Shown: in pieces, positions 41,951 through 54,474 of the stretch | Layout of the letters: each line of letters begins with the position of its first letter | Position numbering within the stretch: the stretch's first letter is position 1 | NCBI GenBank assembly: GCA_018296165.2 | Contig: JACKQL020000046.1 | Span: 1 to 64,000 of the forward strand | Length of the DNA: 64,000 nucleotides | Direction: 5' to 3' | DNA from: Termitomyces sp. T153 | Lineage: Eukaryota; Basidiomycota; Agaricomycetes; Agaricales; Lyophyllaceae | Made by a program: the position numbers and the translations under genes | Notes under the pieces: generated by a model | Databases searched by the model: none | The model's input: only the letters and a program-made list of their open reading frames with translations | What the model was told of the DNA's origin: nothing

Positions 41951-42844
41951 TGTTACACCATCTCTCACCAAAGAGAAACAATGGCATAAGTAGAAAAAGT
42001 CCTCCCTCAATATACCAATAAAAATAGTAATTTTGCTGAAATCTGTAAGCAAAATCAAGCTGAAAACAGTAGGCAGAGGGGGGACTTACAAAATGCACCA
42101 ATGATCCTAGAAAAGACACTAAAAACAATGCCTGAGCAGCACAATGGGCAAAGGAGTAAGGATTCATCCATGTCAGTGATCAAGACAGTGATCACACTGA
42201 TGGCCAGACTCACCTAACAGGTGGCAGTGCTAGCTCAGGTCAGTTACTTAACCAATGCCAAGAAAGTACACCCCCACCCCTCCCAGTCAGCAACCACCTC
42301 CCTCCCTCAAATTAACACACAACACAACTCTTAATTGGACTAAGAGATGACAAGGAGGTTAGGAAAGAACTTGAGGAAGGAAAGGAATGTAATTAGACAA
42401 GAGGAGCAGGGACCAAACCTTCTGCCAAGCATGTGGAGTCACAAAGAATCATTGGCATTGGTCAATGAAGAACCAGAATGACAACAGGAGCATGCACAGG
42501 ACATTGTGGCCCATGTACAAGGAGAGCAGTATAAAAGGGAGGGGGGGATTGTGAGACCATTAAGCAACATTTGGCATGTGGCTTGGAATCCCCAGAGAGT
42601 GGATTACCTAGGCTTACAATGCAGACTAGATTTCATTTTAGGGTTTTATTTGATAATTAAACCTTAATAATTTGTTTGAACATTTGTTTAAACTTATATT
42701 TTAAAATCAGTCTAAATTGATCTAATCACTACAATATTAAAAGTTGTGAATTGAAGTGTATTGTGAGCCCTCAAATGTGCTGAATTGGCACTATTTGGTT
42801 GAGTCTCTGAGACAAATAACTGCAAATAATTCCATTTTGCATCA
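41951..42844 (+). repeat. LTR-III, probable 5' LTR
   Basis: 894 bases, TGTTACACC...GCATCA. The same unit, with the same start and end, is at 60372-61264 (893 bases). A TATA-like box (GTATAAAAGGG) lies about 580 bases in, as expected for U3/R structure. Downstream is a zinc-knuckle gag, so this is probably a 5' LTR. No target-site duplication could be checked because neither side has its partner. Confidence 0.75.
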
Positions 42845-44506
42845 TCTGGAGCCTACTGCAAGGGGTTCAATTACACTTTTAATACACACTTTTGGGTCTC
42901 CTTTCTTGGAGTCCATTTCAGAGACTATATCATTAGTTTTGCTCCACCAGGCTCTTGGCCAGGTTCACCTAAGGGTATTACACCAAAGGTTAAAAACTTA
43001 GTAGCTTCTCCAGCAAGGAAACAAAACACTCATGCTAACAGCAAGGGTGCAGGGTCTCATTTGCCTGAACCAGAAGCTCTACCATGAAGACAAAAGTTTT
43101 GTCTTCAGAAGGTAGAACAACATTGACAACCTTCAAACCAAAATACTATACCATCACCTTCTTTACCTGTTGTCACTAAAATGAGTGAAACAGAAGATGC
43201 CCCTGTCTACAAGCAGTCATGCTCCAAAATTTGTGCATACACAGCCAAGTGAAGTCTTGTGCCTTCTGCAAAAAAATGGAGACTTTGTTTGAACATGCTG
43301 GGGTCACCTCTGCTAAAGAAAAGAAAAAGAGGATTGTTGAGTATGTGGATGCAGTCACAGAAAAAAGAATGGAGGGGTTTTGATTCCTTTGAAGATGACA
43401 AGTCTTGGGATGACTTTGTCAAAGAACTCAAGGATCTATACCCTGAAGCTGTAGACAATGTTGGGCAGGTTTTCTATCTTGATCATATTTGTAGGGAACA
43501 TGCACAACTAAGTCAAAGCAATGTAGCTGAAATTCACTCCCTCATCAGAAAGTTAAAAGAAGAGGCAAAAATGCCATCCAAGGTGCTGCATAATAGTACC
43601 TTAGTAAACAAATTCATGCAGTGCTTTACTCCTACTTTTGCAAATGTCATTGAGGACAAATTTCTAAGCAAGTATGGTCATTTCAAAGATGATGCAAGGA
43701 ACAGACATGAGGACGACCAATATGGTCTCTCTGAAGCAATAGCAGTAGTGACAGCCCTGGTGGGCAGGAAGTCTTAGCATTCAGATAAAATAGTCAGTGA
43801 GGACACAGAGACTGTTGGTACAACAGAGAGGATTAAAGAGGAGGAATCAGAGGAAAAATTGGCCCATCTTCAAGATTCTATCTTGGTAATTGGCAAACAA
43901 GTCCAGGCATTACAATCAGGGCAGGCAGAGTTGAAAACAGCCTTTCTGACTGCAAGGAATACTGTTAGAGTAGATGGAACAGCTCCTGCCCTTCATTCCA
44001 CTCTAGCTACATCCTCTGCAGGAGCAAACTGCTTTTACTATTGGAAACCAGGACACAGGATTGCTGAGTGTGAACACTTGAAGACACATATCCTAAAAGG
44101 ATGGGTCATAGTAATAGAAGGAAGGCCTTGTCTGCCTAACAGAATGCCTGTACTCAGAGACCCTTCAAACAAGTCTCCCTGTGATAGAATCAATGCTCTC
44201 AATGACCAAGCTATGAACTTGCTTTTTGGTTAGACAGAGGAAGAGCCTGCAGACAATCAAGTCTTTTCCACTTATGTGAATGCAGTTCATGATACCAGGG
44301 ATGACTTGTTGGAAAAGATCAGTCAAAATGAGTCAGACAGGCTGGCTGAGGTAGAAAGGAGTCTAGCAGAAATGGGAGAACTGATGTTAGTGTTAATAAA
44401 CACTAGGAACACAGCAAACTCCAATGGAGGGCAGCAGCTCAGCTCTAAGGATTTTTAGAGGGCTTAAAGAAGGTACCAGGAAGAGAGACCACTTTACCAA
44501 GGGTAC
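42845..44506 (+). pseudogene. Gag of the LTR-III element, frameshifted and truncated
   Basis: A gag with EHAGVTSAKEKKKRIVEYVD (about 43293-43352), then a 1-base frame change and SWDDFVKELKDLYPEA, SLIRKLKEEAKMPSKVL and DKFLSKYGHFKDD. After a stop comes CFYYWKPGHRIAEC, a zinc knuckle of the C-x2(3)-C-x4-H-x4-C type with its second Cys replaced by Trp or Tyr. Not related in sequence to the LTR-II gag. Protease, RT and integrase are absent; the element is broken off before the LTR-I/LTR-II block at 44507. Confidence 0.75.
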
Positions 44507-45464
44507 TGTCAGGTTCCGCTGACAATGGAGGCTCAGCTACACTGGCAAATCCTTACTAGGCAGATGCAATGTCCTATGCTTATAACCAAGCATCTGGGAT
44601 GGGTGCAGAGGAGAGGGACTTGCAAGGGGGAGCTAGGGGGGGGGTGGTCTGAGCAAGTCCAGAGTGGTTTGGGGATATCTAAGACCAAGTGTATTAGACG
44701 TCAGACCTGGACAAGTGTCGGAACAAGTTTGTGGGTGCGCAAATAGAATGTGGGGTAAGCAGAGGCTTCGCAATTGATGGGGGTGGAGCTGGAGTTTGAT
44801 GGGGGATCACCAAGGCATGTTGGGTTCCTAGGCCGAGTGAGGAGCAAGGTCCAGAGTTGTCATAAGAATGTTTGGGTTATAATGCATGCATGGGGTTTGT
44901 ACTGACGTTGGAGATGAAAGGAACTTAGGAGGACAAAGGAAATATACATAGTCAAGATGAGACAGAGATGAGGTGAGACGAGACAGAGAAAAGAGATAGA
45001 TTCAAAACTAAAAATAGAAACAGTGATGAGACAAAAGACGAGACATAGGAAACCAGTAAATGCAATATCAAGACTAAAGTACCAGGGGTTACTCTATGAT
45101 TTATATACCTACTACTGGGTGGTTCTGGAGGGCAGAGGATATGGCGGTGGGCTTGACAGAACTGTGCAGAGTCAATGGTTGTTGGGTACAATCTTGGAGT
45201 GGGCTGCGGTGACATTCTGATGGGGTCAGTTGGAAAGCGGGTTGCTCCAGGGTTGGGGGAAGTCTCAGGAGTTCAGGGGAATTCAGGGGGTATGTCAACT
45301 GCTGCAGAGAAGGTGTTGGAGTTGATCAAGGAGCCGTCAGGGTTTGCTGAGGAAGTGTCAGAGTTGTCTGAAGTGGGCATGGAGGGTGGACAAGGGCTGG
45401 GGAGTTTGGCAGAGCGTTGGGGGGGCTGGGGGCAGTGTCAGGGTCTAGGGAGTGGGTCATGACA
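44507..45464 (-). mobile_element. Solo LTR-I with 5-bp target-site duplication (GGTAC)
   Basis: 958 bases, TGTCAGGTTCCGC...GGGTCATGACA. Flanked by GGTAC at 44502-44506 and 45465-45469. Same family and orientation as 37022-38227 but without the expanded 19-bp array and with much of its CpG changed to TpG/CpA, so it is older. No internal region is present. Confidence 0.88.
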
Positions 45465-45473
45465 GGTACTTAA

Positions 45474-45841
45474 TGTAAGGGCAACCTCTGGAAGTGGCAG
45501 CTCAGAGTCATGCAGCTAGCAGAGAGGAATCCAAAGTATATTAGCAAAGTAGACAACAATACAGCAGTAACTAATCACCCAGCAGAGGGGAATTTGAAGA
45601 GAACAAGTCTAAGAATTCCTGCTGCTCAGTGCAGCACATCAGTGGGCAGTGGAGGCATGGGAACACCTATACAGAAGGCTGGAGCTACTCCTAACCCTAA
45701 GAAAGTGATTGATGAGGTAATACAGAAAGTCCATGGGTCTCCAGAGATTTCCAGGAGTCTGTAACAAGCTCCAGAGATGTTGAGTGAGCTGCAGAGGTGG
45801 TGGAATAAGTCATGGAGGTCAGAAATGGAAGTCCCTTGACA
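45474..45841 (-). repeat. LTR-II, 3' LTR of element A
   Basis: 368 bases. Sense (minus) start TGTCAAGGGACTTCC at 45841, end GCCCTTACA at 45474. Preceded in the sense direction by a purine tract (GAGGGGGGTGA). Matches the LTRs at 47992, 55795, 59700 and 62598. Confidence 0.85.
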
Positions 45842-47690
45842 TCACCCCCCTCTAGCATGCAGCATCTTGATGTGCAGGGTAGAAAAGGTTCCAGATTGCC
45901 TGGCCCACTGGTGAGATGGGATAGATTCCTCAGATAGCATGTGGTGCATTTGGGTGCTTCTGATGGAACTCCCTGATAAGCTCCAGGGCATGCACATTCT
46001 CCCATGGTTTTTAGGAGATGTCCTTGATTCTGTAATCTTTCTACTTCACCTTGTATTGTAGCTCTTGCCAGAAAAAAATGGCTATCCAGGATCTCCTCTA
46101 CCTCATACTCCTTGCTATTGTTGACCACTACTGAGGGTGGCAAAGGTGGTGGGTGTCACCCCAAAATAGGATCCTTTGGGGCTGGAGTTAGTTTGACCAC
46201 ATTAAACACTGGATAGAGCTTGTGCATCCCTACAGGGAGCTGGAGTTGATAGGCTAGGGGCCCTACCTGCCATTTCACTGTGAAAGGTCCCAATTAACAG
46301 TGCAAAAGCTTTTTTGATTGTTGGGTGGTTGTAATATTGGAGGCATCCAGGTAGACTTGATTTTTGGGCTGGTATTTGGGTGCTAGGACCTTCCACAGTT
46401 GTAGTATTGTGCCATGTCATTTTTTGCCTTTGCTAGAGCTGTTCAGACTTCTCCCTGTAATCTCTTCATCTGATACACAAACTTGTTCACTGCCTTATTC
46501 TCTGAAGGCTGGGCCCAGGGCTTGATACCCATGTGTGAGTGACATCCAGTGTTGAGAAAGAAGGGTGAGACTTGGGTGGCCACATGAACATGGTTGTTGT
46601 ACTGAAACTCAGCATTGGGGAGGAGTTCATCCCAGTCATCCTGGTGCTTGTTTTAGAAGAGGCAGAGGTACTGCTCCAACTCCTGGTTCATGCATTTGGT
46701 CTGGCCATTGGACTGTGGGTGGTAGGCAGTAGAGGTGTGGAGCTTTACACCAAGTAGTTGGTAGAGTTCCCTGGTGAAGTCTGCTACAAATTGTGGTCCC
46801 CAATCAGATACATAGGCAACAGAAAGGCTGTGGAGCTTCCAGACATTTCTTTAGTACAGGTTTGCTGCACCCATGACAGAGCAGGTGGTGTGAGTTGGAA
46901 TGAAGTGTGCTTGTTTGCCATACAGCTCCACTACCACTATGATGGCATCATAACCATGGATATTGGGAAGCTCTACAATGAAATCCACTGAGGCAATGCT
47001 CCATTGCTCCATGGGGACAGGTAGGGATGCAGCTGTCTAAAGGGGAGATGGCATTGGAGCTTGGTCCAGAGGCAGAGATTGCATGTACTAGTGTAGGACC
47101 CAATATATTGAGACATGTGGAGCCACCAGTAGTTCTGGGATACTAGCTCCAGTGTTTTCTATTGCCTGGGGTATTCAGCAATTTAGGAGTTGTAGTGTTG
47201 CTCTACAACCTTCCAACAGAGCTCCCAGAATGCTGGGCATATAGATGTGGTCTCAGAAAGTCAAGATCCCATCCCAGAGGGCCCATTCATCCATGTAGAC
47301 CAACTTGATATCAGTAGTGCATCCCAATCCAGTGCCTGGGCTGCCTGAGCAACAAGTTCCTCCTGCTGACTATCCCAGTTGCCCTGCCAGATGTTCTGGA
47401 GTATGTACACCTCTGCTCCTTCAACAGCTAGACCTTCCATGGCTTGAATTGCAAACAATTTGGGCCAGAGAAGCACAATGTTGCTATTATCCTCCCTTAC
47501 AGTGCTGTGGTCCACTCTTCAGGACAGGGAGTCTGGTTTTCCCATACTCCAGCCTGGTTTGTGGTGCAGCAAGAAGTTAAAGTTGACTAGATAGAAGGAC
47601 TATTGGGCTTGTTGGTGGTGGAGTTTCTTGGCCATCTGGAAGTACTTGAGGTTCTTGTGATCTGTCCAGACCTCAAACTTGTGCCATGCA
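45842..47690 (-). pseudogene. Chromovirus pol 3' half (element A)
   Basis: On the minus strand: RNase H end (HHKPGWSMGKPDSL near 47550-47510), NSNIVLLWPKLFAIQAMEG, integrase pieces across 47250-46200, and a chromodomain start VNNSKEYEVEEILDSHFF at about 46140-46070. Multiple stops. RT, protease, gag and 5' LTR are missing. Confidence 0.7.
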
Positions 47691-47991
47691 GGCAGGGGCA
47701 AAGAAGTCTCCAATGGACCAATCTAGGGTGTTTAACCAGATGTGGGAAGACAGGGCATCAAACATGCCCTGCTGCTCAGTGACTCAGAGAAAGTCTGCCT
47801 GGTCCACAAAAGACTGTAGAAGGAAAGAGTAAACAAGAGTAGAGGATAGAAAAAGGATTGAGACTCACTAGGTTTACTGTGCTGATAAAGCATGTATGGT
47901 CAGTTGTGCCAAATAGGAGGGCTTTGGCAGCAGAAATACAGCCTAAGAGAGTGCTGAAAAAGGCAGGATAGTAGAGGACAGCCACTATAAC
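47691..47991. other. 300-bp spacer between elements A and B
   Basis: No coding or LTR similarity recognised. It includes the likely target sequence of element B. Confidence 0.35.
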
Positions 47992-48369
47992 TGTTAGAGA
48001 ACTTCTATTTCTGACCTCCAACTTCTATTTCTGACCTCCAACATCCATTTCTGACCTCTGTGGCAACCTCTGTGGCTTGTTCCAGACCCCCAGAGATCTT
48101 TGGAGACTCTCAGAACTTCCCATGTTCCTTGTCAAGCACTTTTCTAGGGTTAGTGCTAGCTCCAGCCTTCTGTACAGTCATTCTCACACCTCTGCCACCC
48201 AGTGATGCACTGCACCAAGCAGTGAGGATCCTTAGACTTGTTCTCTTTGGATTTCCCTCTGCTAGGTGATTAGTTATCTTTTGTATTGTTGACTACCTTG
48301 CTAATATACTTTTGATTCCCCTCTGCTAGCTGCATGACTGAGTTGCTGCTTCTGGATATTGCCCTTACA
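47992..48369 (+). repeat. LTR-II, 5' LTR of element B
   Basis: 378 bases, TGTTAGAGAACTTC...GCCCTTACA. The first 60 bases contain about three tandem copies of a 20-bp unit (acttctatttctgacctcca); other LTR-II copies have one or two. Followed at once by GCAGAACA(A/G)GTCTC, also found after the LTRs at 55795 (reverse) and 62598, the likely primer-binding region. Confidence 0.85.
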
Positions 48370-48476
48370 GCAGAACAAGTCTCTAACTCTGGTCTGGAAG
48401 CCACTCATAGTCTGCAGAGAACCTCCAAGCCCCTATCTGTTGCTTCTCCACTAGCATTAAGCATCCATGGAATTCT

Positions 48477-49680
48477 ATGTCTCAGCTTGCCAATTCAGAT
48501 GATCCTCTGGAGGCTTCAGTTCCTCAGGATGAAGCCTGGACTTGCCTGCTACACCTAGAGAACCATATGCAACTGACTCAATTGTCCCTCACCCATCACA
48601 CAACTAAACTCTCTACTCTCTGTCAGAACACCAATCATATTTCCCAATTCCTCCAGGTGCTGCTACAATGCCTGCCCCCTATCTCTGCACCACTTTCAGT
48701 GGCTCCAGTAGTTACTCCCATAGCCCTGATAAACCTCCAGCCATGGATCCCATGTCCAGTGCTCCCAGATGTGTATGAAAGTGCTTGCTTCAGCAGAGAG
48801 CGCTTCCTCCACTCTTGTCTCATCTACATCCACTTCAGCAGAGATGCCTTTGACTCTGATGGGTTGAAGATAGCTTGGGTACTGTTGTATATGAAGACCA
48901 GATGGGCCTCCACCTACATGTTATAGGTGTTCCACTGCCCCAGAGGTGTCAGAAGCTTTGCAGCTTGGGCCACCTTTAAAAAGACTTCCAGGCAGAGTTT
49001 TTCCCAATCAACTCTGCAAAAACCACTTTAGCACTATATGACAGGGACCAGTATGGGCAAGGGAAGCAGATGCTGGACAGGTACATCAACTCATTCTGGG
49101 TGCTGGTCAAACAAGCCACCTACCCCAACAGTCTTCAACTATGCCTTGCATTCTGGGATGGCCTGCACTCTACACTGATAGAGTGCATCAACAATCTGGC
49201 TGAGGGCTACCCAGACAATCAGAGGATTGTCTCCTGGTACAAGGTGGCCTAGCATCAGTGGCAGCTCATGAAGATTCAACAAGAGCTCTGCCACTTGCAC
49301 CCAATATAGCACCCTACTCTGGTTGCCAGTCTCCAATACCTCACTCCTGCACTCCCAGCACCTGCCCCTGCTCTAGCTGTCCCTGCACCATGCCCCTTGC
49401 TGCTGAGCATTCCCATAGATATAGACACAGCCTGACAGCATTGCTCCATGCCACTACTGTGCCAGAGATGCAAAAAACTGGGGCACTTTGCATGACACTG
49501 CCCATTGGGTCTAGAGGTGTGCTACCTCTCTACAGTGGAGCAGGAGGAGCTTCATCTGCTACTGTTGGCCACAAAAGATGCTGCCAGAGCTCCATCATTA
49601 GATGAGCTGGCACTGGAGTTGACCCTGGAGAAGATCAGTGCTTGTGCACTCCCCTCCCAGGCCTGGAGGAGGATTTTTAG
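48477..49680 (+). pseudogene. Gag remnant (element B)
   Basis: Starts MSQLANSDDPLEASVPQDEA, as in elements C and E. A gag core (DVYESACFSRERFLHSCLIY, LKIAWVLLYMKT) is followed by a stop and further blocks in other frames. Near 49455-49500 a zinc knuckle CQRCKKLGHFA(stop)HC is readable, with TGA probably replacing CGA or CGN. The tail GLEVCYLSTVEQEELHLLLL matches elements C and F. Confidence 0.8.
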
Positions 49681-49939
49681 TTAAGCAACAGATGAGGTAT
49701 ATGCCTCCATTGCTGGGTACTAACAGGTTCTCATGTCTGTTGTTAGAAAATGAAATTCTCCTTCCCAATGTCAATCATTCTAAGACAGAAGAACCTCAGT
49801 TTTCCCCTCCAGACATACAAACACCAACTCTGGAGTCCAAGCCAAGCCCCTCAATGCCAGCTAGGCTCTGCCAGCACTGCCCCACCTGGGAGCACCAACT
49901 CCACCAGCAGTATGTAGTGGCCTTAAGCCCATCTAACAA

Positions 49940-50680
49940 CTGATTGTGCCTCAACATAGAAATTGAGACCATGGATGCCCAGCAAAATTATGGAGTCACT
50001 GCCCTCCAGTGATGGGACTGTTCCTAGACTCAGAGTTCATGAAGTGCCACAGCCTGACTATGCAGCCACTTCCCCAATCCATTCTGGTGTTCAACATTGA
50101 CAGAACACCCAACAAAGCTGGTGCCATCAGCTCCATAGTAGACTTTGTCCTTTGCTACCAGAATCACACTGAGCATGCAGTCCTTGCTATCACCAGTTTA
50201 GGCAAGCAGGACATGATCCTCTGTTTCACATGGCTCCAGGAGCACAACTATAAAGTAGACTGGGCTCAGGGAAAGGTAACTATGAGCTGATGCCTCCAGA
50301 GGTGCTCCACTTGCATACTGGGGTCAGAGAAGAGTGCTGGGCTGAAGTTCAAGAACATGTGGCCATCTGGGCATGCTGTGCTGGCCATCTCCCCTTTGTA
50401 GATCTAGACCTTCTGGACCTCCCATCCCTGGTGTTCCTCAATGGAGAGGCCCTCTACAAGGACAACAAGAGCAGTGGTGGAGCTCCAAAGGAGGAACTAG
50501 GAGGGAAGTTTGGAGGCATACACAACCCAGAGCTCTCAGATGAGGCAGTGGAAGTTGGAGACTGGATCTACACAACCACCTTATGCTCACACCTTACACT
50601 CATTGCCCTCCACACAGAGATCCAGGCTAGCCTGACTCTGGGAAGTTGTGCCTTCATACCTCCACATGTTTGAGGATGTG
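49940..50680 (+). pseudogene. Aspartic protease remnant and linker (element B)
   Basis: The protease region lacks the LLDSGA block (a short deletion just before MGLFLDSEFMKCHSLTMQPL) but continues with NIDRTPNKAGAISSIVDF and TSLGKQDMILCFTWL. The following frame (GEALYKDNKSSGGAPKEELG) is the linker before RT also seen in element C. Confidence 0.75.
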
Positions 50681-50689
50681 TTTTTAAGG

Positions 50690-51392
50690 CCTTGTTTAAT
50701 TTGCTTCCAGAGTGAAAACAGTAGAGCCATGCCATTGAATTAATACCAGATTCAAAGCTCTAGAGCTGTAAGGTCTACCTACTAGCATTCAAAGAGCAGA
50801 ATGAGCTGGATGCCTTCCTGCAGGAGAACCTGGACACTGGTCACATCTGCCCCTTCAAATCCCCAATGGCTTCTCTGGTCTTCTTCATCAAAAAGAAGGA
50901 CAGCTTGTTTCAACTGGTCTAGGACTACTGGATTCTTAACACCATGACTATAAAGAACTGCTACCCCATCTTCCTCATCTCTGAGCTTATCAATAACCTC
51001 TGGAGTGCATAGTACTTTACTAAACTGGACATCTGGTGGGGCTACAACAATGTGTGCATCCAGGAGGGAGATGAATGGAAGGCTGCCTTCCAGACCAACC
51101 AGGGACTGTTTGAACCCCTTGTCATGTTCTTCAAACTCACCAATGGCCTGGCCACTTTCCAGACAATGATGAACAATATCTTCTGGGACCTCATTGCCAA
51201 GGGGATAGTGTGTGTATACTTCAACAACATCTTAATCTACACCAAAATGCTAGAGGAGCACTGCCAGATCACATGCCTTGTCTTGGAATGCCTCCACTGT
51301 CACCAGCTCTATCTTAAACCAGAGAAGTGCAAATTTGAGCAGACCTGGATCAAGTATCTCAGGCTGATCATTTTGCACAGGCTGCAGAGATG
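50690..51392 (+). pseudogene. Reverse transcriptase remnant (element B)
   Basis: Full-length RT by landmarks: [68 protein letters not shown] and VCVYFNNILIYTK. The catalytic YxDD is read as YFNN (two G-to-A changes), so it would be dead even without the two in-frame stops near 50920 and 51010. LYLKPEKCKFEQTWIKYLRL follows. Confidence 0.85.
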
Positions 51393-52361
51393 AATCTGGT
51401 GAAGGTGGTGGGTGTTGCAGAATGGCCAAAATCCAAGAACAAGGAGGAAGTGCAGGCCTTCCTTGGCTTTGCAAACTTCTACTGGAGGTTTATCCAGGAC
51501 TTCTTGCATCATGCCCACCCTCTATTTGACCTTACTGCAAAGGACAGTACCTGGAGCTGGGGGACTCCAGATCACATGCCTTCAATGCTCTCAAGCATGC
51601 CATTACCTCTGGACCAGTCCTCCTCTTCCCAGACAACAACTCTCCCTTCCAGGTGGAAGCCAACAGCTCCAACTTTGCCACTGGAGCTGTTCTATTGCAA
51701 CAGTTCCTGGAGGATCAGAAGTGGCATCTGGTGGCCTTTTACTCCAAGAGCCTGAATGTGGTAGAGTGCAACTACAAGATCCATGACAAGGAGATGCTGG
51801 CCATCATTCAGTCCTTCAAAGAGTGGTGGCATTTTCTTGGACAGATCACAAGAACCTCAAATACTTACAAATAGCTAAGGAGCTCAACTGCCAGCAAGCC
51901 CAGTGGTCCCTCTATCTAGCCAACTTCAACTTTTTGCTGCACCACAAGCCAGAATGGAGTATGGGGAAGCCAGATGCTCTGTCCTGGATAGCAGACCATG
52001 GCACTGGAAGAGATGACAATAGCAACATTGTACTCCTCCACCCCAAACTGTTTGCAATCTGAGCCATGGAAGGCCTAGCCATCAAAGGAGAAGAAAAGGA
52101 CAGCTTCTGGAACATCCAGCATAGAAATTGGGGTCAGTAGGAGGAACTTGTTGCTCAGGCAGCCTGAGCACTGAAATTGGGATGCACCACTGGCACCAAG
52201 TCTGTTTGTGCAGACAAATGGGCTCTCTGAGATGGGCTCCTGACCTTCTGGGACTGCATCTATGTGCCCAATGTCCCAGAGCTCTGCCAGAAGATTGTAG
52301 AGCAACACCATAACTCTTGGATTGCTGAACACCCTGGCCAGTGGAAAATGTTGGAGCTAGT
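51393..52361 (+). pseudogene. RNase H and start of integrase (element B)
   Basis: Blocks: VQAFLGFANFYWRFI, VEANSSNFATGAVLLQQFL (first RNase H Asp position read as Asn), HDKEMLAIIQSF, LLHHKPEWSMGKPDALS and NSNIVLLHPKLFAI. The integrase N-terminal part appears at 52290-52340 (EQHHNSWIAEHP). At about 52361 it breaks into unrelated DNA; integrase core, chromodomain and 3' LTR are missing. Confidence 0.75.
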
Positions 52362-52413
52362 TGATGTGCTCCTATGCCATCTAGTGCCATGCAGGAAACC
52401 TAAAAAGAGGACC

Positions 52414-52973
52414 TAACACTAGTCACTAGATAGGGTTGCTGGCAGTAGGAAGTTAATAAAGAGGGTGAGTTAGTAACTATCTCAGAGAACAAGAGCAAAT
52501 GGTGTGCACAGAGGATGAGAAGTGGAAAGAGTCACTATTGCTAGCCTAAGTTGCTAGACACTAATGGAGGGTTGCTAGTCAAAGGAAGGGAAAATCATGA
52601 AGGCAAAAGAGTCACTAAGAAAGAGTGAACTAAGTGGTGAAAGGGGAGTTGGGTAAAGAAAGGGGAAGTGACAGGACAAATGCAAACTAGTTGCTAGCCA
52701 TAGTTGCTAGCATCACTGGGTTGAAATAATGCTAAGGGCACCCGCAGTCAGTACCACACTAGATTGAAATTGAGTCAGCAAGATTGTTGCTAAGTCATTG
52801 TTGATAGTGAGCAAAAGAGAGAGAGAACAAAGTAAAATCTTAAGCTGGTAAGCTTTAGAGGGAAGGAGGAACAGTACTCTGTTTGTTGTCTATGTGGTCT
52901 CCATGTACAGGCAGTATTTATACTGTTCATAAGTATAGTATAAAAAAGGAGATAATAGTCACCACTAGTGACA
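52414..52973 (-). repeat. Candidate LTR-like unit of family IV
   Basis: About 560 bases whose ends are near-inverted (TAACACTAGT ... ACTAGTGACA, 8 of 10 matching). It is rich in 'gttgctagc' words, shared with the 56.1-58.9 kb region, and contains a TATA-like box on the minus strand near 52915-52925. Flanks GGACC and GCATC do not form a duplication, so the call is tentative. It forms the spacer between the inverted elements B and C. Confidence 0.4.
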
Positions 52974-53785
52974 GCATCTTCAAGCAGTTCAAACAATCCC
53001 TGGTTGGTCCAGAAGGTGGCCTTCCATTCATCTCCTTCTTGGATACACACATTGTTGTAGCCCCACCAGATGTCCAGCTTAGTGAAGTATTGCACACTCT
53101 GGAGGTTGTTGATGAGATTGGAGATGAGGAGTAGAAGGTAGCAGTTCTTCACTGTCATGGCATTGAGAACCTGATAATCCTGGACCAGTCAGAGTGAGCC
53201 ATCCTTCTTCTTAATGAAGAAGACCAGAGAAGCCATTAGAGACTTGGAAGGGTGGATGTGACTGGAGTCCAGGTTCTCTTGCAGGAAGGCATTGAGCTTG
53301 CCCTGCTCCCTGGGTGCTAGTGGGTAGACCTTACAGCTGGAGGGTGTGGAATATGGCAGCAGTTCAATGGCATGGTCCTATCTCTTGCACTCTAAAAGCA
53401 AGTCAAATGAGGCTTTGGAGAACACATTCTTGAATGCATGGAGGTAGGGGAGTACAACATCTTGGAACTCTTGGGGCATGGTGTTAGCAGCAAATGCCTG
53501 GGCCAGCTGCTGGGAAGTGGTCTGGCTAGTCTGGATCTTTGCAACTGAGGGTGGTGGGTGTACAGTGGTAGCATAGATTTGGTCCCCCACTACTACTGCT
53601 TCATCCAGGAGCTCTGGCTTGTGTATGCCACCAAACTCCTCTCTATGCTCCTCTTTTGGGGCTCTACCACTGCTCTGGTTGTCCTTGTAGAGGGCTTCTC
53701 TACAAGGAAATGCCAGAGGTGGAGAATCTAGGAGGTCCAGATTAGTGAAGAGGAGGGGCCTGGCACAACATGCATGGATGGCCAC
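52974..53785 (-). pseudogene. Linker and truncated RT (element C)
   Basis: Minus-strand reading: GEALYKDNQSSGRAPKEEHR, a frame change, then an RT N-terminal region with KNCYLLLLISNLINNL, YFTKLDIWWGYNNVCI and GDEWKATFWTNQGLFEL. It breaks at about 52980, before the catalytic box. Downstream pol is missing. Confidence 0.8.
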
Positions 53786-54474
53786 ATGCTCTCAGACTTG
53801 AGCCTGGCATTCTTCCCTGTTCTTGGTAGTGCAGGCAGAGCACTTCCAAGGGCACCTGCTCATGATTACCTCTCTCTTGGTCCAATCTACCTCAGGGTTG
53901 TGCTCATAGAGCTATGTGAAATCAAGGATCATGTCCTGCCTACCCAAGCTGGTGACAGTGAAAATGGTGTGGTCTGTATAATTTCAATAGTGGAGGACCA
54001 GGTCAACCATAGAGCTGATGGCACCTGCTTTGTTGGGTGTTCTGTTGATGTTGTAGACTAGAATCAGCTTGGAGAGGGGCTGCATGGTCAGACTGTGGCA
54101 TTTGATGAACTCCAAATCCAAAAACAGTCCCATTGCTCCACTATCCAGAAGAGCCATGACTCTGCAGGCTTGCTGGGTGTCTATAGTCTCTATTTGAACA
54201 TCAAGGCACAGGGAGTTAATGGATGGGCTGGAAGCCATCATGTACTGTCAGGGCATTTGATGCACCCAGGTAGAGCCATGCTGGCAGACCTTAGGAGGTG
54301 TTGGGGAGCTCAGTGGAAGCTCTGGAGTTAGTATTTGTACATCTGGAGGGCAACATTGAGGCTCTTCTGTCTCAGAATGAAGGACATTGGAAAAGGCAAT
54401 TTTATTTTCTATCAACAGACATGAGAACCTGTTAGCACTTAGCAATAGAGGCACACATCTCATCTGTCACTCAA
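53786..54474 (-). pseudogene. Aspartic protease remnant (element C)
   Basis: The best-preserved protease of this family in the window: ALLDSGAMGLFLDLEFIKC (active-site DSG intact), VYNINRTPNKAGAISSMVDL, followed by frame changes before GKQDMI. Upstream (54463-54248) the gag-protease spacer reads NRFSCLLIENKIAFSNVLHS. Confidence 0.8.
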
